From positions 1-64,000 of the forward strand of contig CANOMQ010000004.1 in the NCBI GenBank assembly GCA_947567595.1: a stretch of 64,000 nt of DNA. The letters run 5' to 3'. Numbering within the stretch: position 1 is the first letter of the stretch; the number at the start of each line of letters is the position of its first letter. Below are positions 1 through 9,529 of the stretch, in pieces. The notes under the pieces were generated by a model that was not told where the DNA came from, made no database searches, and saw only the letters and a list, made by a program, of their open reading frames with translations. The translations under genes and the position numbers were made by a program. The DNA comes from an uncultured Lachnospiraceae bacterium. GTDB taxonomy: Bacteria; Bacillota; Clostridia; Lachnospirales; Lachnospiraceae.

Positions 1-1
1 T

Positions 2-75
2 GTGCGTTTAGCTCAGCTGGATAGAGCGTTTGGCTACGGACCAAAAGGTCGGGGGTTCGAATCCTCTAGCGCACG
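2..75 (+). tRNA. tRNA-Arg (anticodon ACG)
   Basis: The sequence folds as a cloverleaf. The acceptor GTGCGTT pairs with AGCGCAC, the D stem is GCTC/GAGC, the anticodon stem is TTTGG/CCAAA with loop CTACGGA, and the T arm contains GGTTCGAATCC. The discriminator base is G and CCA is not encoded. Anticodon ACG would be edited to ICG by TadA to read CGU, CGC and CGA. A terminator-like hairpin follows at once. Confidence 0.97.
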
Positions 76-85
76 TTGCCGAATG

Positions 86-125
86 AGCTGAAATTCTTTG
101 TTATATTAAAGGGTTTCAGCTTTTT
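86..125 (+). terminator. Rho-independent terminator of tRNA-Arg
   Basis: Arms AGCTGAAA (86-93) and TTTCAGCT (114-121) form a perfect 8-bp stem over a 20-nt AT-rich loop, followed directly by a T run. It ends the tRNA transcript before the next promoter. Confidence 0.8.
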
Positions 126-222
126 ATGTTATAGGAAATTGCGATTTTTAGAATGGAAAAAGAGCGGACGAAACTGCGTTTTATGAAACAATGGGAAATT
201 ATAATTAATCCTTCTTGAACTC

Positions 223-253
223 TTGACCATACAGCTACTGTACGGTCTATGAT
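223..253 (+). promoter_or_regulatory. MerR-family-type promoter with 19-bp spacer and operator dyad
   Basis: The -35 is TTGACC (223-228) and the -10 is TATGAT (248-253), separated by 19 bp instead of the usual 17. The spacer holds a near-perfect dyad: GACCATACAG (225-234), CTA, CTGTACGGTC (238-247), matching at 9 of 10 positions. An over-long spacer filled with a dyad is the known architecture of promoters activated by MerR-family regulators, which untwist the DNA. It lies 58 bp upstream of the serine hydrolase start. No MerR gene is visible in the window, so the regulator must be elsewhere. The assignment is inferred from geometry. Confidence 0.65.
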
Positions 254-310
254 ATAGTTAAAACAAAAAACAACCACAGTAAAACAACTGTATCAAAAAG
301 GAGGATTAGC

Positions 311-1504
311 ATGAAAAAAATAAATTGTCTCAAAACTGCATTTTGTGTTATACTTATAACTGCGGCAGTCGCCTCGGCACTATTTGGAAAGCAGATTAAA
401 ATGCTCGTAATCTCGCTCAAAAGCTTCCAAAATAAAAATTTGGCGCACACCTTTCAACATACCTCCGAAATCCAGCCGACGAAAAAAATCAGCGCGGCGG
501 AAACGGCATTTTCCTTTTTAAAGGAAGAAAACGCAGCCTTAGCAAAGCAGTTCACCTACGAAAACACCGTCTATCAGACAGACACATTCCTGACAGACAC
601 CAAAAGCATGGCACTATTGGTCGTAAAGGACGACGTAATCCAATACGAGCGTTATTTTATGGGTGGAAATGAGCAGACGCTGTTTTCCTCCAATTCCATG
701 GGAAAGTCATTCGTGTCGGCGCTGCTGGGCATTGCTGTTTCGGAAGGATATGTGGAGGACATTGCAGACCCCATCGGAAAATACATACCGGAATTTGTTG
801 GAACCGATTTGGAAAACATTCCAATCCGCGCGTGTCTGAAAATGGCGTCCGGCATTCATTTTAACGAGGACACGGACATGAGCAAATTTTCCCTGCGGAC
901 GCTGTTGGGAAGCCCTGCGATGAAGGTGATTGCCAGATACGGCGTGCAGGAGCCGCCCTACACATACCGCAGGTATCTAAGCATTAACACGGAAATTTTA
1001 GGCAAAGTGATTACCAATGCCACGGGCAGAAGCCTTGCCGAGTACATGGAGGAAAAGCTGTGGAAGCGTATTGGCGCGGCGCACGACGCATACTGGACGC
1101 TAAGCAATGGAACGGAGCTTGCGATGGGGGGTCTGAGTGTTTCGCTTAGGGACTATGCGCGTTTTGCAAGGCTTTACCTAAATGGCGGAAGCTACAACAA
1201 AACACAGATTTTGCCTGCGGACTGGGTGCGGGACAGCTTTGACATCAGCGAGGCGTACGCTAAGCCGGGTGCCAATAATGATGCCTACAACGCAATCGGC
1301 TATGGGTATCAGTGGTGGGTGCCGGAGGGGGACGAGGGCGAGTTTATGGCAATCGGCGTCTATGGGCAGTGGATTTATGTAAACCCGACAAATCGGGTAA
1401 TCATTGTAAAAACAAGTGCGGATCCGGATTTTATGGAAAAGGGCTACGAGCGAAAGCATGTGGAATTTTTCCGCGCGGTCGCACACGAAATTGAGAAAGA
1501 GTGA
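311..1504 (+). CDS. Exported serine hydrolase, beta-lactamase class C-like fold
   Basis: The 397-residue protein belongs to the serine beta-lactamase/penicillin-binding-protein-like superfamily (Pfam Beta-lactamase; EstB or 6-aminohexanoate-dimer hydrolase type). A hydrophobic N-terminal segment (about residues 8-26) is a signal peptide or anchor, so the enzyme should act outside the membrane. The nucleophile motif S129-M-G-K132 lies in FSSNSMGKSF. A second motif around Y222-N226 (YLSIN) and a late GQW segment near residue 345 replace the KTG box, as is common in esterase-like members. The substrate cannot be read from sequence. The ATG follows a perfect AAGGAGG. The gene lies 6 bp upstream of cardiolipin synthase, behind a MerR-type promoter, which suggests a joint envelope-stress role. 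True beta-lactamase activity is possible but not indicated. Confidence 0.85.
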   Translation: MKKINCLKTAFCVILITAAVASALFGKQIKMLVISLKSFQNKNLAHTFQHTSEIQPTKKISAAETAFSFLKEENAALAKQFTYENTVYQTDTFLTDTKSMALLVVKDDVIQYERYFMGGNEQTLFSSNSMGKSFVSALLGIAVSEGYVEDIADPIGKYIPEFVGTDLENIPIRACLKMASGIHFNEDTDMSKFSLRTLLGSPAMKVIARYGVQEPPYTYRRYLSINTEILGKVITNATGRSLAEYMEEKLWKRIGAAHDAYWTLSNGTELAMGGLSVSLRDYARFARLYLNGGSYNKTQILPADWVRDSFDISEAYAKPGANNDAYNAIGYGYQWWVPEGDEGEFMAIGVYGQWIYVNPTNRVIIVKTSADPDFMEKGYERKHVEFFRAVAHEIEKE

Positions 1505-1510
1505 TGAGAA

Positions 1511-3088
1511 ATGCAGACAGATTATAAGACAAAGGGGCTTTTGCTCTTAAAAAAGGGACAAAAGGGAATTATCCATGCGATTTTCAGCAGGTTTGGGCTA
1601 ATGCTTTTGATGATGATTGCGCAGATTTTTATCCTTTTTAGCATTTTTCGTTGGTTTGGGGAATTTTTACCGCATATTTTTGGCGGAACCGTGCTGTTTA
1701 CGTTTATTATGGTCATTTGCCTGTTAAACAGCAAAATGAATCCAACGGCGAAAATTACGTGGCTGATTGTGATTATGCTTGTGCCGGTGTTCGGCGTGCT
1801 TTTATTTGCGTACACGCAGAGCGACCTCGGGCACCGCGCCCTAAAGACGCGCATGAATCAGATTATCACGGAGACAAGGGAGAGCATTCCCCAGTCGCAG
1901 GACACCATGAAAAAGCTTTCGGAGCAGGAGCCGGGGGTGGCGCGGCTTGCGCACTATATGCACAGGAGCGGATGCCATCCGGTGTTTGAGCATACGGCGG
2001 TTACGTATTTTCCGCTGGGCGAGGATAAGTTTGCGGAAATGCTGCGGCAGCTTGAGGCAGCACAGCATTTTATATTCATGGAATATTTTATTGTGGACGA
2101 GGGCACGATGTGGGGGCAGATTTTGGAAATCCTTGCGAAGAAGGCGAAGGAGGGCGTGGACGTGCGCGTGATGTATGACGGCGCGTGCGAGTTTGCGCTG
2201 CTGCCGCATGATTATCCGAAGCGTTTAAAGGCGCTTGGTATCCGGTGCAAGATGTTTGCTCCGGTTTCCCCGTTTGTCTCCACACATTATAATTACCGCG
2301 ACCACAGGAAAATACTGGTGATTGACGGGCACACGGCGTTTAACGGAGGCGTGAACCTTGCGGACGAGTATATTAATCAGAAGGAAAAGTTTGGGCATTG
2401 GAAGGATACCGCGGTGATGATAAAGGGCGAGGCGGTGAAAAGCTTTACCCTGATGTTTTTGCAGATGTGGCATGTTGACGATGTGAAGGTGGAGTCGGAG
2501 CAGTTTCTTGCGTACCCGTCGCTTCCGGTTCAGGAGGCAAAGGGCTTTGTCATTCCGTACGGGGACTGTCCTTTGGACGATGACAAGCTGGGCGAGCGGG
2601 TGTATATGGACATTTTGAACCGTTCACTGTCGTATGTGCACATCATGACGCCGTATCTGATTTTGGACGGGGAAATGGAGACGGCGCTCAAGTTTGCGGC
2701 GGAGCGCGGTGTGGATGTTGTGCTGATTTTGCCGGGCATTCCCGACAAGGCGGTGCCGTATGCGCTGGCAAAGACGCATTACGCGTCGCTGTTGTCGTCC
2801 GGGGTAAAAATTTATGAGTACACGCAGGGCTTTGTACATGCGAAGGTGTTTGTCAGCGACGATGACGAGGCGGTTGTGGGGACGATTAACTTGGATTACC
2901 GCAGTCTGTATCATCATTTCGAGTGCGCGACGTATCTGTATCAGGCGGACTGTATCCCAAAGATTGCGGCGGATTTTCAGGAAACGCTTGCAAAGTGCAG
3001 GGAGGTCACGATGGATACGGTGCGTCATGAAAAGTGGCATGTGAAGCTTACGGGGCGGCTGATGAAGGCGGTGGCGCCGCTGATGTAG
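1511..3088 (+). CDS. cls: Cardiolipin synthase
   Basis: The 525-residue phospholipase D superfamily enzyme makes cardiolipin from two phosphatidylglycerols at the membrane. Two or three N-terminal hydrophobic segments lie within residues 25-100, followed by two PLD domains. Their HxKxxxxD motifs are HRKILVID (about residues 266-273) and HAKVFVSD (about 443-450), each followed by the expected GG(V/I)N or GTINLD context. Length matches bacterial Cls. The start codon is 6 bp after the hydrolase stop with only a weak ribosome binding site, which fits translational coupling. The pair shares the MerR-type promoter, so cardiolipin synthesis may be induced by a membrane-active signal (inference). Confidence 0.94.
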   Translation: MQTDYKTKGLLLLKKGQKGIIHAIFSRFGLMLLMMIAQIFILFSIFRWFGEFLPHIFGGTVLFTFIMVICLLNSKMNPTAKITWLIVIMLVPVFGVLLFAYTQSDLGHRALKTRMNQIITETRESIPQSQDTMKKLSEQEPGVARLAHYMHRSGCHPVFEHTAVTYFPLGEDKFAEMLRQLEAAQHFIFMEYFIVDEGTMWGQILEILAKKAKEGVDVRVMYDGACEFALLPHDYPKRLKALGIRCKMFAPVSPFVSTHYNYRDHRKILVIDGHTAFNGGVNLADEYINQKEKFGHWKDTAVMIKGEAVKSFTLMFLQMWHVDDVKVESEQFLAYPSLPVQEAKGFVIPYGDCPLDDDKLGERVYMDILNRSLSYVHIMTPYLILDGEMETALKFAAERGVDVVLILPGIPDKAVPYALAKTHYASLLSSGVKIYEYTQGFVHAKVFVSDDDEAVVGTINLDYRSLYHHFECATYLYQADCIPKIAADFQETLAKCREVTMDTVRHEKWHVKLTGRLMKAVAPLM

Positions 3089-3149
3089 GCGCAGCGTGCG
3101 GCGGATTTTTGACATGTTAAAAATATATCAAAGTTTTTTAAAAAATTTG

Positions 3150-3178
3150 TTGACAGATTTAGACAGAAGTGGTAAGAT
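3150..3178 (+). promoter_or_regulatory. SigA promoter of tRNA-Leu
   Basis: A perfect -35 TTGACA (3150-3155), a 17-bp spacer and -10 TAAGAT (3173-3178) lie about 58 bp upstream of the tRNA. Confidence 0.8.
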
Positions 3179-3235
3179 ATATCTTGCGAGTGACGCGAGA
3201 CGGTAAAACGGGGGGCGTTGCAAGCAGGATAAAAT

Positions 3236-3319
3236 GCGGAAGTGCTGGAATTGGCAGACAGGCAAGACTAAGGATCTTGTGCTCAGTAGAGCGTGTGGGT
3301 TCAAGTCCCATCTTCCGCA
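3236..3319 (+). tRNA. tRNA-Leu (anticodon AAG)
   Basis: This is a type II tRNA with a long variable arm. Acceptor GCGGAAG pairs with CTTCCGC, discriminator A73 fits leucine, and CCA is not encoded. The anticodon stem is CAAGA/TCTTG around loop CTAAGGA, giving AAG. Most bacteria read CUN with GAG and UAG tRNAs. An A34 leucine tRNA is rare and would probably need editing to inosine to read CUC. Confidence 0.93.
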
Positions 3320-3328
3320 GTGAAAAAA

Positions 3329-3361
3329 GAAACCTTGAAAAATGAGGTTTCTTTCTTTTTT
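3329..3361 (+). terminator. Rho-independent terminator of tRNA-Leu
   Basis: GAAACCT (3329-3335) and AGGTTTC (3345-3351) form a 7-bp stem followed by TTTCTTTTTTT. Confidence 0.85.
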
Positions 3362-3439
3362 TGCGCACATATGCTTATGGCGTAAATTGTGCCATTGTGT
3401 TTACCGTGAAATTATATTAGGAAAGGACAATACCAGACC

Positions 3440-3970
3440 ATGCTCCAATTCAGAACATTATCAAAGGAAGAAATCAACAGGGAATTATTTCAGTCATTCA
3501 TCCGCCACCAAACCGTCACAGACTGCTGGCGAAAGGAAAACGATACATGGCTCATAAAAAGCGCCCCGTTTATTGACAACTGGACAGACGCCGACTATGA
3601 AACACTCGTCCTGTGTCTGCAAAATACCGTCGCCACAGGCGGTTTCGTATACGCCGCCTTTGACGACGGCAAATTAAAGGGCTTTACCTCCGTCGAGGCA
3701 AAGCTGTTCGGCGGCGCACAAAAATACCTCGATTTGACCAGTATCCACGTATCCGAGGACATGCGTGGCAGGGGTATTGGAAAAGAACTCTTTCGCGCCG
3801 CAAAAAAATGGGCAAGGGAGCATGGCGCCAGAAAGCTATATATATCCGCTCATTCCGCCGTGGAAACACAGGCATTTTATAAAGCGATGGGGTGCGTGGA
3901 AGCGCAGGAATACAATCAAAAGCATGTGGACGCCGAGCCCTACGACTGCCAGTTAGAATGCGCACTGTGA
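3440..3970 (+). CDS. GNAT family N-acetyltransferase
   Basis: The 176-residue protein has the acetyl-CoA binding signature of the GNAT fold in VSEDMRGRGIGKELF (about residues 108-122), matching (R/Q)xxGxG/A. The preceding beta strand LDLTSIHV and the following helix and AFYKAMGC strand are typical. The N-terminal half carries substrate determinants that I cannot assign. The ATG is preceded by AGGAAAGGA at a slightly long spacing of 12 nt. The gene converges with the MATE gene and is 5 bp from its stop. Chemical resistance, metabolite or protein acetylation are all possible. Confidence 0.88.
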   Translation: MLQFRTLSKEEINRELFQSFIRHQTVTDCWRKENDTWLIKSAPFIDNWTDADYETLVLCLQNTVATGGFVYAAFDDGKLKGFTSVEAKLFGGAQKYLDLTSIHVSEDMRGRGIGKELFRAAKKWAREHGARKLYISAHSAVETQAFYKAMGCVEAQEYNQKHVDAEPYDCQLECAL

Positions 3971-3975
3971 TACCC

Positions 3976-5331
3976 TCACCCAAGCCTGCCTGACGCATTC
4001 CCCAACAGCCTGTCATGCCGGACGGCGTAATACCCAAACCCGACAATATCTGCCAAAGCCCACCCAATCGGCACTGCCCACCAAATCCCGACAACGCCGA
4101 TTGCCGGAATGGCGGAGAGGGCATATGCAAGCACGACGCGCGTGCCAAGCGAAAACACCGTCAGCACAACCGACATACCGGGCTTTCCTAACGCGCGGTA
4201 AAGCCCGTACAGTAAAAACAGGCACCCGATACCGCAATAAAACGCGCCCTCAATCCGCAGGTAACGCACACCCTCCGCGATGATGGCAGTCTCCTGTGCC
4301 TTGACAAACAAAAGCATAAGCGGACGGGCAAACACCCATACGACCGCTGAAATGACCACGCTAAAACCCACTGCCGCAATAACGGCTCCGCGAAATCCCG
4401 CACGGATACGCCCGGTTTTCTTCGCGCCGTAATTTTGTGCGATAAACGTGGAAAAGGCGTTTCCAAAATCCTGTACGGGCATGTAGGCAAACGCGTCAAT
4501 TTTGACTGCCGCGGCAAACGCCGCCATGACGGTAGGACCGAAGCTGTTGACAACGCCCTGAACCATCAGAATGCCCAAATTCATGACGGACTGCTGCACG
4601 CAGGTCAGAAGGGAAAAGCCGGAAATTTCCTTCATACAGCCCCAGCGCACACAAAGCTCCTCTTTTTTGAATTTGAGACAGGGAACGCGTACCAAGGAGT
4701 AGAGCGCAATCCCAAGTCCCGAGACGTACTGTGCGATGACCGTCGCCTCCGCGGCACCCGAAACCCCCCGCTTTAAGCCAATTACAAACCACAAATCAAG
4801 CGCGATGTTTAGCAGCGCGGAAACACTTAAGAATAAAAGCGGCACGACCGAGTTCCCGACGGCGCGCAGCAAGGAAGCAAAATAATTATATAGAAATGTG
4901 GCAAAAATTCCGCAGAAAATGACAGCGAGATAACTGCGCATTGGTGCCCACACTTCACTTGGTACCTGCAAAAAAATCCGGATTTGGTTCAGAAGCAAGA
5001 AGACAAGCACATTAATCACAATGGTTAAGGAACAAATCAGCACAAACGAGGCGCAGATTCCTTCCTTTAACCCCTTCTCATCCCCCTCTCCGAATCGTAT
5101 GGAAAAAAAGGCGCCGCTTCCAAGGCATAGCCCCAGAAGAATGGATGTCAAAAACGTCATCAGTGTGAACGAGGAGCCGACCGCCGCCAGTGCGTTCGGA
5201 CCAAGAACCCTGCCGACAATCAGCGTGTCGGCGATATTGTAGCACTGCTGCAAAAGGTTGCCCAATATCATCGGAAGCGCGAAACGCAGCATGGATTTCA
5301 TGGTGGCATCCTGTGTCATGTCGATGTTCAT
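3976..5331 (-). CDS. MATE family multidrug/cation efflux transporter
   Basis: The 451-residue protein has about 12 hydrophobic segments and two homologous halves, as in MatE transporters of the NorM/DinF type. These antiport drugs or metabolites against Na+ or H+. The N-terminal segment MLRFALPMILGNLLQQCYNI followed by DTLIVGRVLG is the characteristic MATE start. I chose the ATG at 5331 because the minus strand has GAAGGAAGG seven bases upstream. The frame stays open for 72 more codons into the divergent promoter region without an MATE-like sequence. The gene is divergent from dgt, and nothing in the sequence identifies a substrate. Confidence 0.93.
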   Translation of the reverse strand: MNIDMTQDATMKSMLRFALPMILGNLLQQCYNIADTLIVGRVLGPNALAAVGSSFTLMTFLTSILLGLCLGSGAFFSIRFGEGDEKGLKEGICASFVLICSLTIVINVLVFLLLNQIRIFLQVPSEVWAPMRSYLAVIFCGIFATFLYNYFASLLRAVGNSVVPLLFLSVSALLNIALDLWFVIGLKRGVSGAAEATVIAQYVSGLGIALYSLVRVPCLKFKKEELCVRWGCMKEISGFSLLTCVQQSVMNLGILMVQGVVNSFGPTVMAAFAAAVKIDAFAYMPVQDFGNAFSTFIAQNYGAKKTGRIRAGFRGAVIAAVGFSVVISAVVWVFARPLMLLFVKAQETAIIAEGVRYLRIEGAFYCGIGCLFLLYGLYRALGKPGMSVVLTVFSLGTRVVLAYALSAIPAIGVVGIWWAVPIGWALADIVGFGYYAVRHDRLLGNASGRLG

Positions 5332-5547
5332 AACAAATCCTTCCTTCGTTAATAAATTCACAAATAAGCTTAAAACCATCATACCAAGTTCTCCCAAAGA
5401 TGTCAATGTGCGGGGACTTGCAGAATTTTGTCCTATAATCTGTTTTGTTGGAATTTTCAGAAATTTTCGGATAAAAAAAGGAATTTCGGATTGGGCACGG
5501 AATATATTAAGTAAGAGATTTGATTTGTAAAAAGGTATGGTGACCAT

Positions 5548-6552
5548 ATGACAATCAGAGAAAACCTTGAACAGCGGGAAACGGAGTATTTAAGCCCGTA
5601 TGCCACGCTGAGCAAAAATTCAAAGGGCAGGGACAGGGAAGAAGAGCAGTGTGATATTCGACCGATTTTTCAAAGAGATAGGGACAGGATTTTGCACTCC
5701 AAATCGTTTCGCCGCCTAAAGGACAAAACACAGGTATTTTTGTCGCCGGAGGGAGACCATTACAGGACGAGACTGACGCACACGCTGGAGGTGTCGCAGA
5801 ACGCAAGGACGATTGCGAGGGCATTGCAGCTAAACGAGGAGCTTGTGGAGGCGATTGCCTTGGGGCATGATTTGGGGCACACACCGTTTGGACATGCGGG
5901 GGAGCGTGCGCTCAATGAGATCTGCCCGTATGGCTTTAAGCATAATGAGCAGAGTGTGCGGACGGTTGAGCTTTTGGAGAAGGACGGCGAGGGGCTGAAC
6001 CTCACATGGGAGGTTCGGGACGGTATGTGCAACCATCAGACCTCCAACATGCCCTCAACGCTTGAGGGAAAGATTGTCCGGTTTTCGGATAAAATTGCGT
6101 ATACGTACCACGATATGGACGACGCGGTGCGGGCGGGGATTTTGCGGGAGCGCGATATTCCGCGGGAAATCGGCGAGGTGATTGGCTATACGCCAAGGGA
6201 GCGGCTGAACAATTTTATCCATGATATTGTCACGCAGAGCAAGGGAACGGACGATGTGCGCATGTCCGACGCGGTGGAGCTTGCAATGCGCGATTTGCGG
6301 AAGTTTATGTATGACAAGGTGTACAGCAATTCCGTCGCAAAATGTGAGGAAAACAAGGCGGTGTCGCTTGTCAAGACCTTGTATGAATATTATATGAAGC
6401 ATACGAACGAGCTTCCGAAGTTTTTTGTGGAGCTTGGGCTTCGGGGCGAGCCGCGGGAAAAGGTGGTGTGCGATTACATCAGCTCCATGACGGACCGGTT
6501 TGCGATTGCACTGTATAATGAGCTATATGTGCCAAAATTCTGGATTGGCTGA
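5548..6552 (+). CDS. dgt: dGTP triphosphohydrolase-like HD protein
   Basis: The 334-residue HD-superfamily enzyme is of the short Dgt type, which hydrolyses dNTPs (classically dGTP) to the nucleoside and triphosphate. The metal-site motifs are RLTHTLEV (first H), GHDLGHTPFGHAGE (HD pair) and a late conserved D in KIAYTYHDMDD. The N-terminal SKSFRRLKDKTQVF box is typical. This length is usual in Gram-positives. It is the first gene before dnaG-rpoD, 14 bp upstream of dnaG, as in many clostridia, so nucleotide-pool control is linked to replication priming. The ribosome binding site is weak (AAAGG). Confidence 0.93.
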   Translation: MTIRENLEQRETEYLSPYATLSKNSKGRDREEEQCDIRPIFQRDRDRILHSKSFRRLKDKTQVFLSPEGDHYRTRLTHTLEVSQNARTIARALQLNEELVEAIALGHDLGHTPFGHAGERALNEICPYGFKHNEQSVRTVELLEKDGEGLNLTWEVRDGMCNHQTSNMPSTLEGKIVRFSDKIAYTYHDMDDAVRAGILRERDIPREIGEVIGYTPRERLNNFIHDIVTQSKGTDDVRMSDAVELAMRDLRKFMYDKVYSNSVAKCEENKAVSLVKTLYEYYMKHTNELPKFFVELGLRGEPREKVVCDYISSMTDRFAIALYNELYVPKFWIG

Positions 6553-6566
6553 GGAGTTGGAAGAAG

Positions 6567-8363
6567 ATGTTTTATCCCGAGGAGATTGTAGAGGAAGTAC
6601 GACAGCGAAATGATATTGTCGATGTCATATCAGGCTATGTGGGATTGCAGAAAAGGGGCAGCAATTATGTGTGCTGCTGTCCGTTTCACGGGGAAAAGAC
6701 GCCCTCCTTTCATGTGAGCCGCTCAAAGCAGATTTATAAGTGCTTTGGCTGCGGCGAGGGTGGTAATGTGACGACGTTTGTCATGAAATACGAAAACTGT
6801 TCATTCCCTGAGGCGCTTAAAATGCTTGCGGAGCGGGCGGGGGTAAAGCTTCCCGAGGAGACGTATTCCGAGGAGGCAAAGCGCAGGGAGAGCAGGAGAC
6901 AACAGCTTCTGGCGGTCAATAAGGAGGCGGCGAAGTTTTATTATTACCAGCTTCGCGGCGAGCGCGGCGCAAAGGCGCGCGAATACCTTGACAACAGGGC
7001 GTTGTCGGACGAAATCCGCAAACGCTTCGGGCTTGGATTTGCACCTGTAAGGGGCGAGGAGCTCTTGGTGTATCTGCGCCAAAAGGGCTTTACGGACGAT
7101 TTAATCCGTGATGTGGGGCTTGCCAAGGCGGACGAGCGGCGCGGAACGGTGACACAGTTTTGGAACCGCGTGATTTTTCCGATACAGGACATCAATCATC
7201 GCGTGATTGGCTTTGGCGGGCGGATTATGGGGGCGGACGACAAGGGACCAAAGTATTTAAATTCCCCCGAGACGGAGATTTTTGACAAGAGCAGGAATCT
7301 TTACGGCATGAACCTTGCGCGCTCGTCGCGGACGGGAAACATCATTCTCTGCGAGGGGTACATGGACGTTATCAGTATGCATCAGGCGGGCTTTACGCAG
7401 GCGGTTGCGTCGCTTGGGACAGCATTTACGCCGGGGCAGGCAGGGCTGATAAAAAAATATACAAAAGACGTGCTGCTTGCCTACGACAGCGACGGGGCGG
7501 GGGTGAAGGCGGCGCTGCGTGCAATCGGGATTTTGCGCGACGCCGGAATGTCAGGAAAGATTATCAATATGTCGCCCTATAAGGACCCTGACGAATTTAT
7601 GAAAAACCTTGGAAAAGAGGCGTTTCAGGAGCGCATTGACCATGCGGAAAATTCGTTTTTGTTTGAAATCCGTATGTTAGAGCGCGATTTTGACATGAAC
7701 GACCCCGAGGAAAAAACAAACTTTCACAATCAGATTGCAAGAAGGCTTTGTGATTTTTCCGAGGACGTGGAGCGCGAAAATTATATCGAAGCGATTGCGG
7801 ACAAGTACCACATCGGCTTTGATAATTTAAGGAAGCTTGTCGTCAATATGGCAGCAAAGACGGGCGGCTATGCGGTGACGCCCATGCAGCGGGAACGCCC
7901 AAAATCAGGCATTCAGAGCAGGGGGAAAAATCCGGCGCAGGAAAATGCCAAGAAGGCACAGCGGCTTTTACTGACGTGGCTTACGGATTACCCGCAGCTT
8001 TATGGGAAGATAAAGGGCTATGTCTCGCCGGAGGATTTTACGGACGAGCTGTACCAAAAGGTGGCGCGGCGCATGTTTGCGGATTTGGAAAACGGGCGGG
8101 TCAATCCGGCAGGCATTATTGATTTGTTTGACGACGAGCAGCAGCAGAGCGAGGCGGCGTCCCTGTTTACGACACAGCTTCCTGAGCTTGAGACCGTGCA
8201 GGAGAAGGAAAAGGCGTTCCACGACATTCTTGTGCGTGTGAAAAAAAACAGCTATGAGCATTATCTGGAGCGCTCCGGTGTGGAGCTTGCCGCGCTAAGC
8301 CTTGCAATCGAGGGCAAAAAAGCACTGGAAGAACTTAACAAAACGCATATTTCTTTCAATTAA
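6567..8363 (+). CDS. dnaG: DNA primase DnaG
   Basis: The 598-residue replicative primase makes RNA primers at the fork. The N-terminal CHC2 zinc ribbon is intact: C38-x2-H41-x17-C59-x2-C62. The catalytic core includes the TOPRIM motif CEGYMDV (near residue 264) and the acidic DSDGAG motif. The C-terminal part from about residue 430 is the helicase-binding region that contacts DnaB. Length matches firmicute DnaG. It sits between dgt and rpoD in the macromolecular synthesis operon, with GAGGAG as ribosome binding site. Confidence 0.98.
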   Translation: MFYPEEIVEEVRQRNDIVDVISGYVGLQKRGSNYVCCCPFHGEKTPSFHVSRSKQIYKCFGCGEGGNVTTFVMKYENCSFPEALKMLAERAGVKLPEETYSEEAKRRESRRQQLLAVNKEAAKFYYYQLRGERGAKAREYLDNRALSDEIRKRFGLGFAPVRGEELLVYLRQKGFTDDLIRDVGLAKADERRGTVTQFWNRVIFPIQDINHRVIGFGGRIMGADDKGPKYLNSPETEIFDKSRNLYGMNLARSSRTGNIILCEGYMDVISMHQAGFTQAVASLGTAFTPGQAGLIKKYTKDVLLAYDSDGAGVKAALRAIGILRDAGMSGKIINMSPYKDPDEFMKNLGKEAFQERIDHAENSFLFEIRMLERDFDMNDPEEKTNFHNQIARRLCDFSEDVERENYIEAIADKYHIGFDNLRKLVVNMAAKTGGYAVTPMQRERPKSGIQSRGKNPAQENAKKAQRLLLTWLTDYPQLYGKIKGYVSPEDFTDELYQKVARRMFADLENGRVNPAGIIDLFDDEQQQSEAASLFTTQLPELETVQEKEKAFHDILVRVKKNSYEHYLERSGVELAALSLAIEGKKALEELNKTHISFN

Positions 8364-8397
8364 GGATAAAAATATATGGTATGGAGGATTGACCAGA

Positions 8398-9519
8398 ATG
8401 GATGAAAACACACAAGCAAAATTTGAGGCAAAGTTAAAAGAGCTTCTTGCGATGGCAAAAAAGAAGAAAAATGTGCTGGAATATCAGGAAATCAGCGACT
8501 TTTTCAAGGACATGCCTCTTGAGACGGAGCAGTTTGAGAAGATACTGGATTTTCTGGAACAAAGCAACGTCGATGTGCTGCGCATTACGGACGATGACGA
8601 CGATTTGCCGGACGACGATATTCTGCTTAGCGACGAGGAAGAAGTGGACATGGACGTGGAGAATATCGACCTGTCCGTTCCCGACGGCGTCGGCATTGAG
8701 GACCCCGTAAGAATGTATTTAAAGGAAATTGGAAAAGTGCCGCTGCTTAGCGCCGACGAGGAGATTGAGCTTGCAAAGAAGATGGAGCTTGGCGACGAGG
8801 ACGCGAAAAAGAGGTTAGCCGAGGCGAACCTCAGGCTTGTTGTGAGCATTGCGAAGCGTTATGTGGGCAGGGGAATGCTGTTTTTGGATCTCATTCAGGA
8901 GGGCAATCTTGGTCTGATTAAGGCGGTTGAGAAGTTTGACTATAGAAAAGGCTACAAGTTTTCAACGTACGCGACATGGTGGATTCGTCAGGCAATCACG
9001 AGGGCGATTGCGGATCAGGCAAGGACAATCCGCATTCCGGTGCACATGGTTGAGACTATCAATAAATTAATCCGCGTGAGCAGACAGCTTTTGCAGGAGC
9101 TTGGGCGGGAACCGACGCCGGAGGAAATTGCAAAGGAGATGAATATGCCCGAGGACCGCGTGCGCGAGATTTTAAAGATTTCGCAGGAGCCGGTATCGCT
9201 TGAGACGCCAATCGGCGAGGAGGAGGACAGCCATTTAGGCGACTTTATACAGGACGATAATGTGCCCGTGCCTGCGGACGCGGCAGCGTTTACCCTTTTA
9301 AAGGAGCAGCTTGTCGAGGTGCTTGACACGCTGACTGACAGGGAGCAGAAGGTACTGAGGCTTCGGTTTGGTCTTGATGACGGGCGTGCGCGCACGCTTG
9401 AGGAGGTCGGAAAGGAATTTAATGTTACAAGAGAGCGTATCCGGCAGATTGAGGCGAAGGCGCTTCGCAAACTGCGCCACCCGTCAAGAAGCCGGAAGCT
9501 GAAGGACTATTTGGATTAG
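8398..9519 (+). CDS. rpoD: Primary sigma factor RpoD (SigA)
   Basis: The 373-residue housekeeping sigma-70 factor has a region 1.1-like N-terminus, an Asp/Glu-rich linker (about residues 60-90), region 1.2 ([11 protein letters not shown]), region 2 ([41 protein letters not shown]), region 3, and region 4 with the [21 protein letters not shown]. The start at 8398 has GGAGG ten bases upstream. The frame is open further upstream but lies inside dnaG. The many TTGACA/TATAAT-type promoters in this window are its expected targets. Confidence 0.98.
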   Translation: MDENTQAKFEAKLKELLAMAKKKKNVLEYQEISDFFKDMPLETEQFEKILDFLEQSNVDVLRITDDDDDLPDDDILLSDEEEVDMDVENIDLSVPDGVGIEDPVRMYLKEIGKVPLLSADEEIELAKKMELGDEDAKKRLAEANLRLVVSIAKRYVGRGMLFLDLIQEGNLGLIKAVEKFDYRKGYKFSTYATWWIRQAITRAIADQARTIRIPVHMVETINKLIRVSRQLLQELGREPTPEEIAKEMNMPEDRVREILKISQEPVSLETPIGEEEDSHLGDFIQDDNVPVPADAAAFTLLKEQLVEVLDTLTDREQKVLRLRFGLDDGRARTLEEVGKEFNVTRERIRQIEAKALRKLRHPSRSRKLKDYLD

Positions 9520-9529
9520 GAGAGTGCAG

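Noticed and set aside
3128-3370. Minus-strand open frames across the tRNA-Leu region
   Set aside because: They are antisense to a confident tRNA and its terminator, have no ribosome binding site and no recognisable protein features.
5332-5547. N-terminal extension of the MATE transporter
   Set aside because: The frame is open but has no transporter-like sequence and runs through the divergent promoter region; the inner ATG has a strong ribosome binding site.
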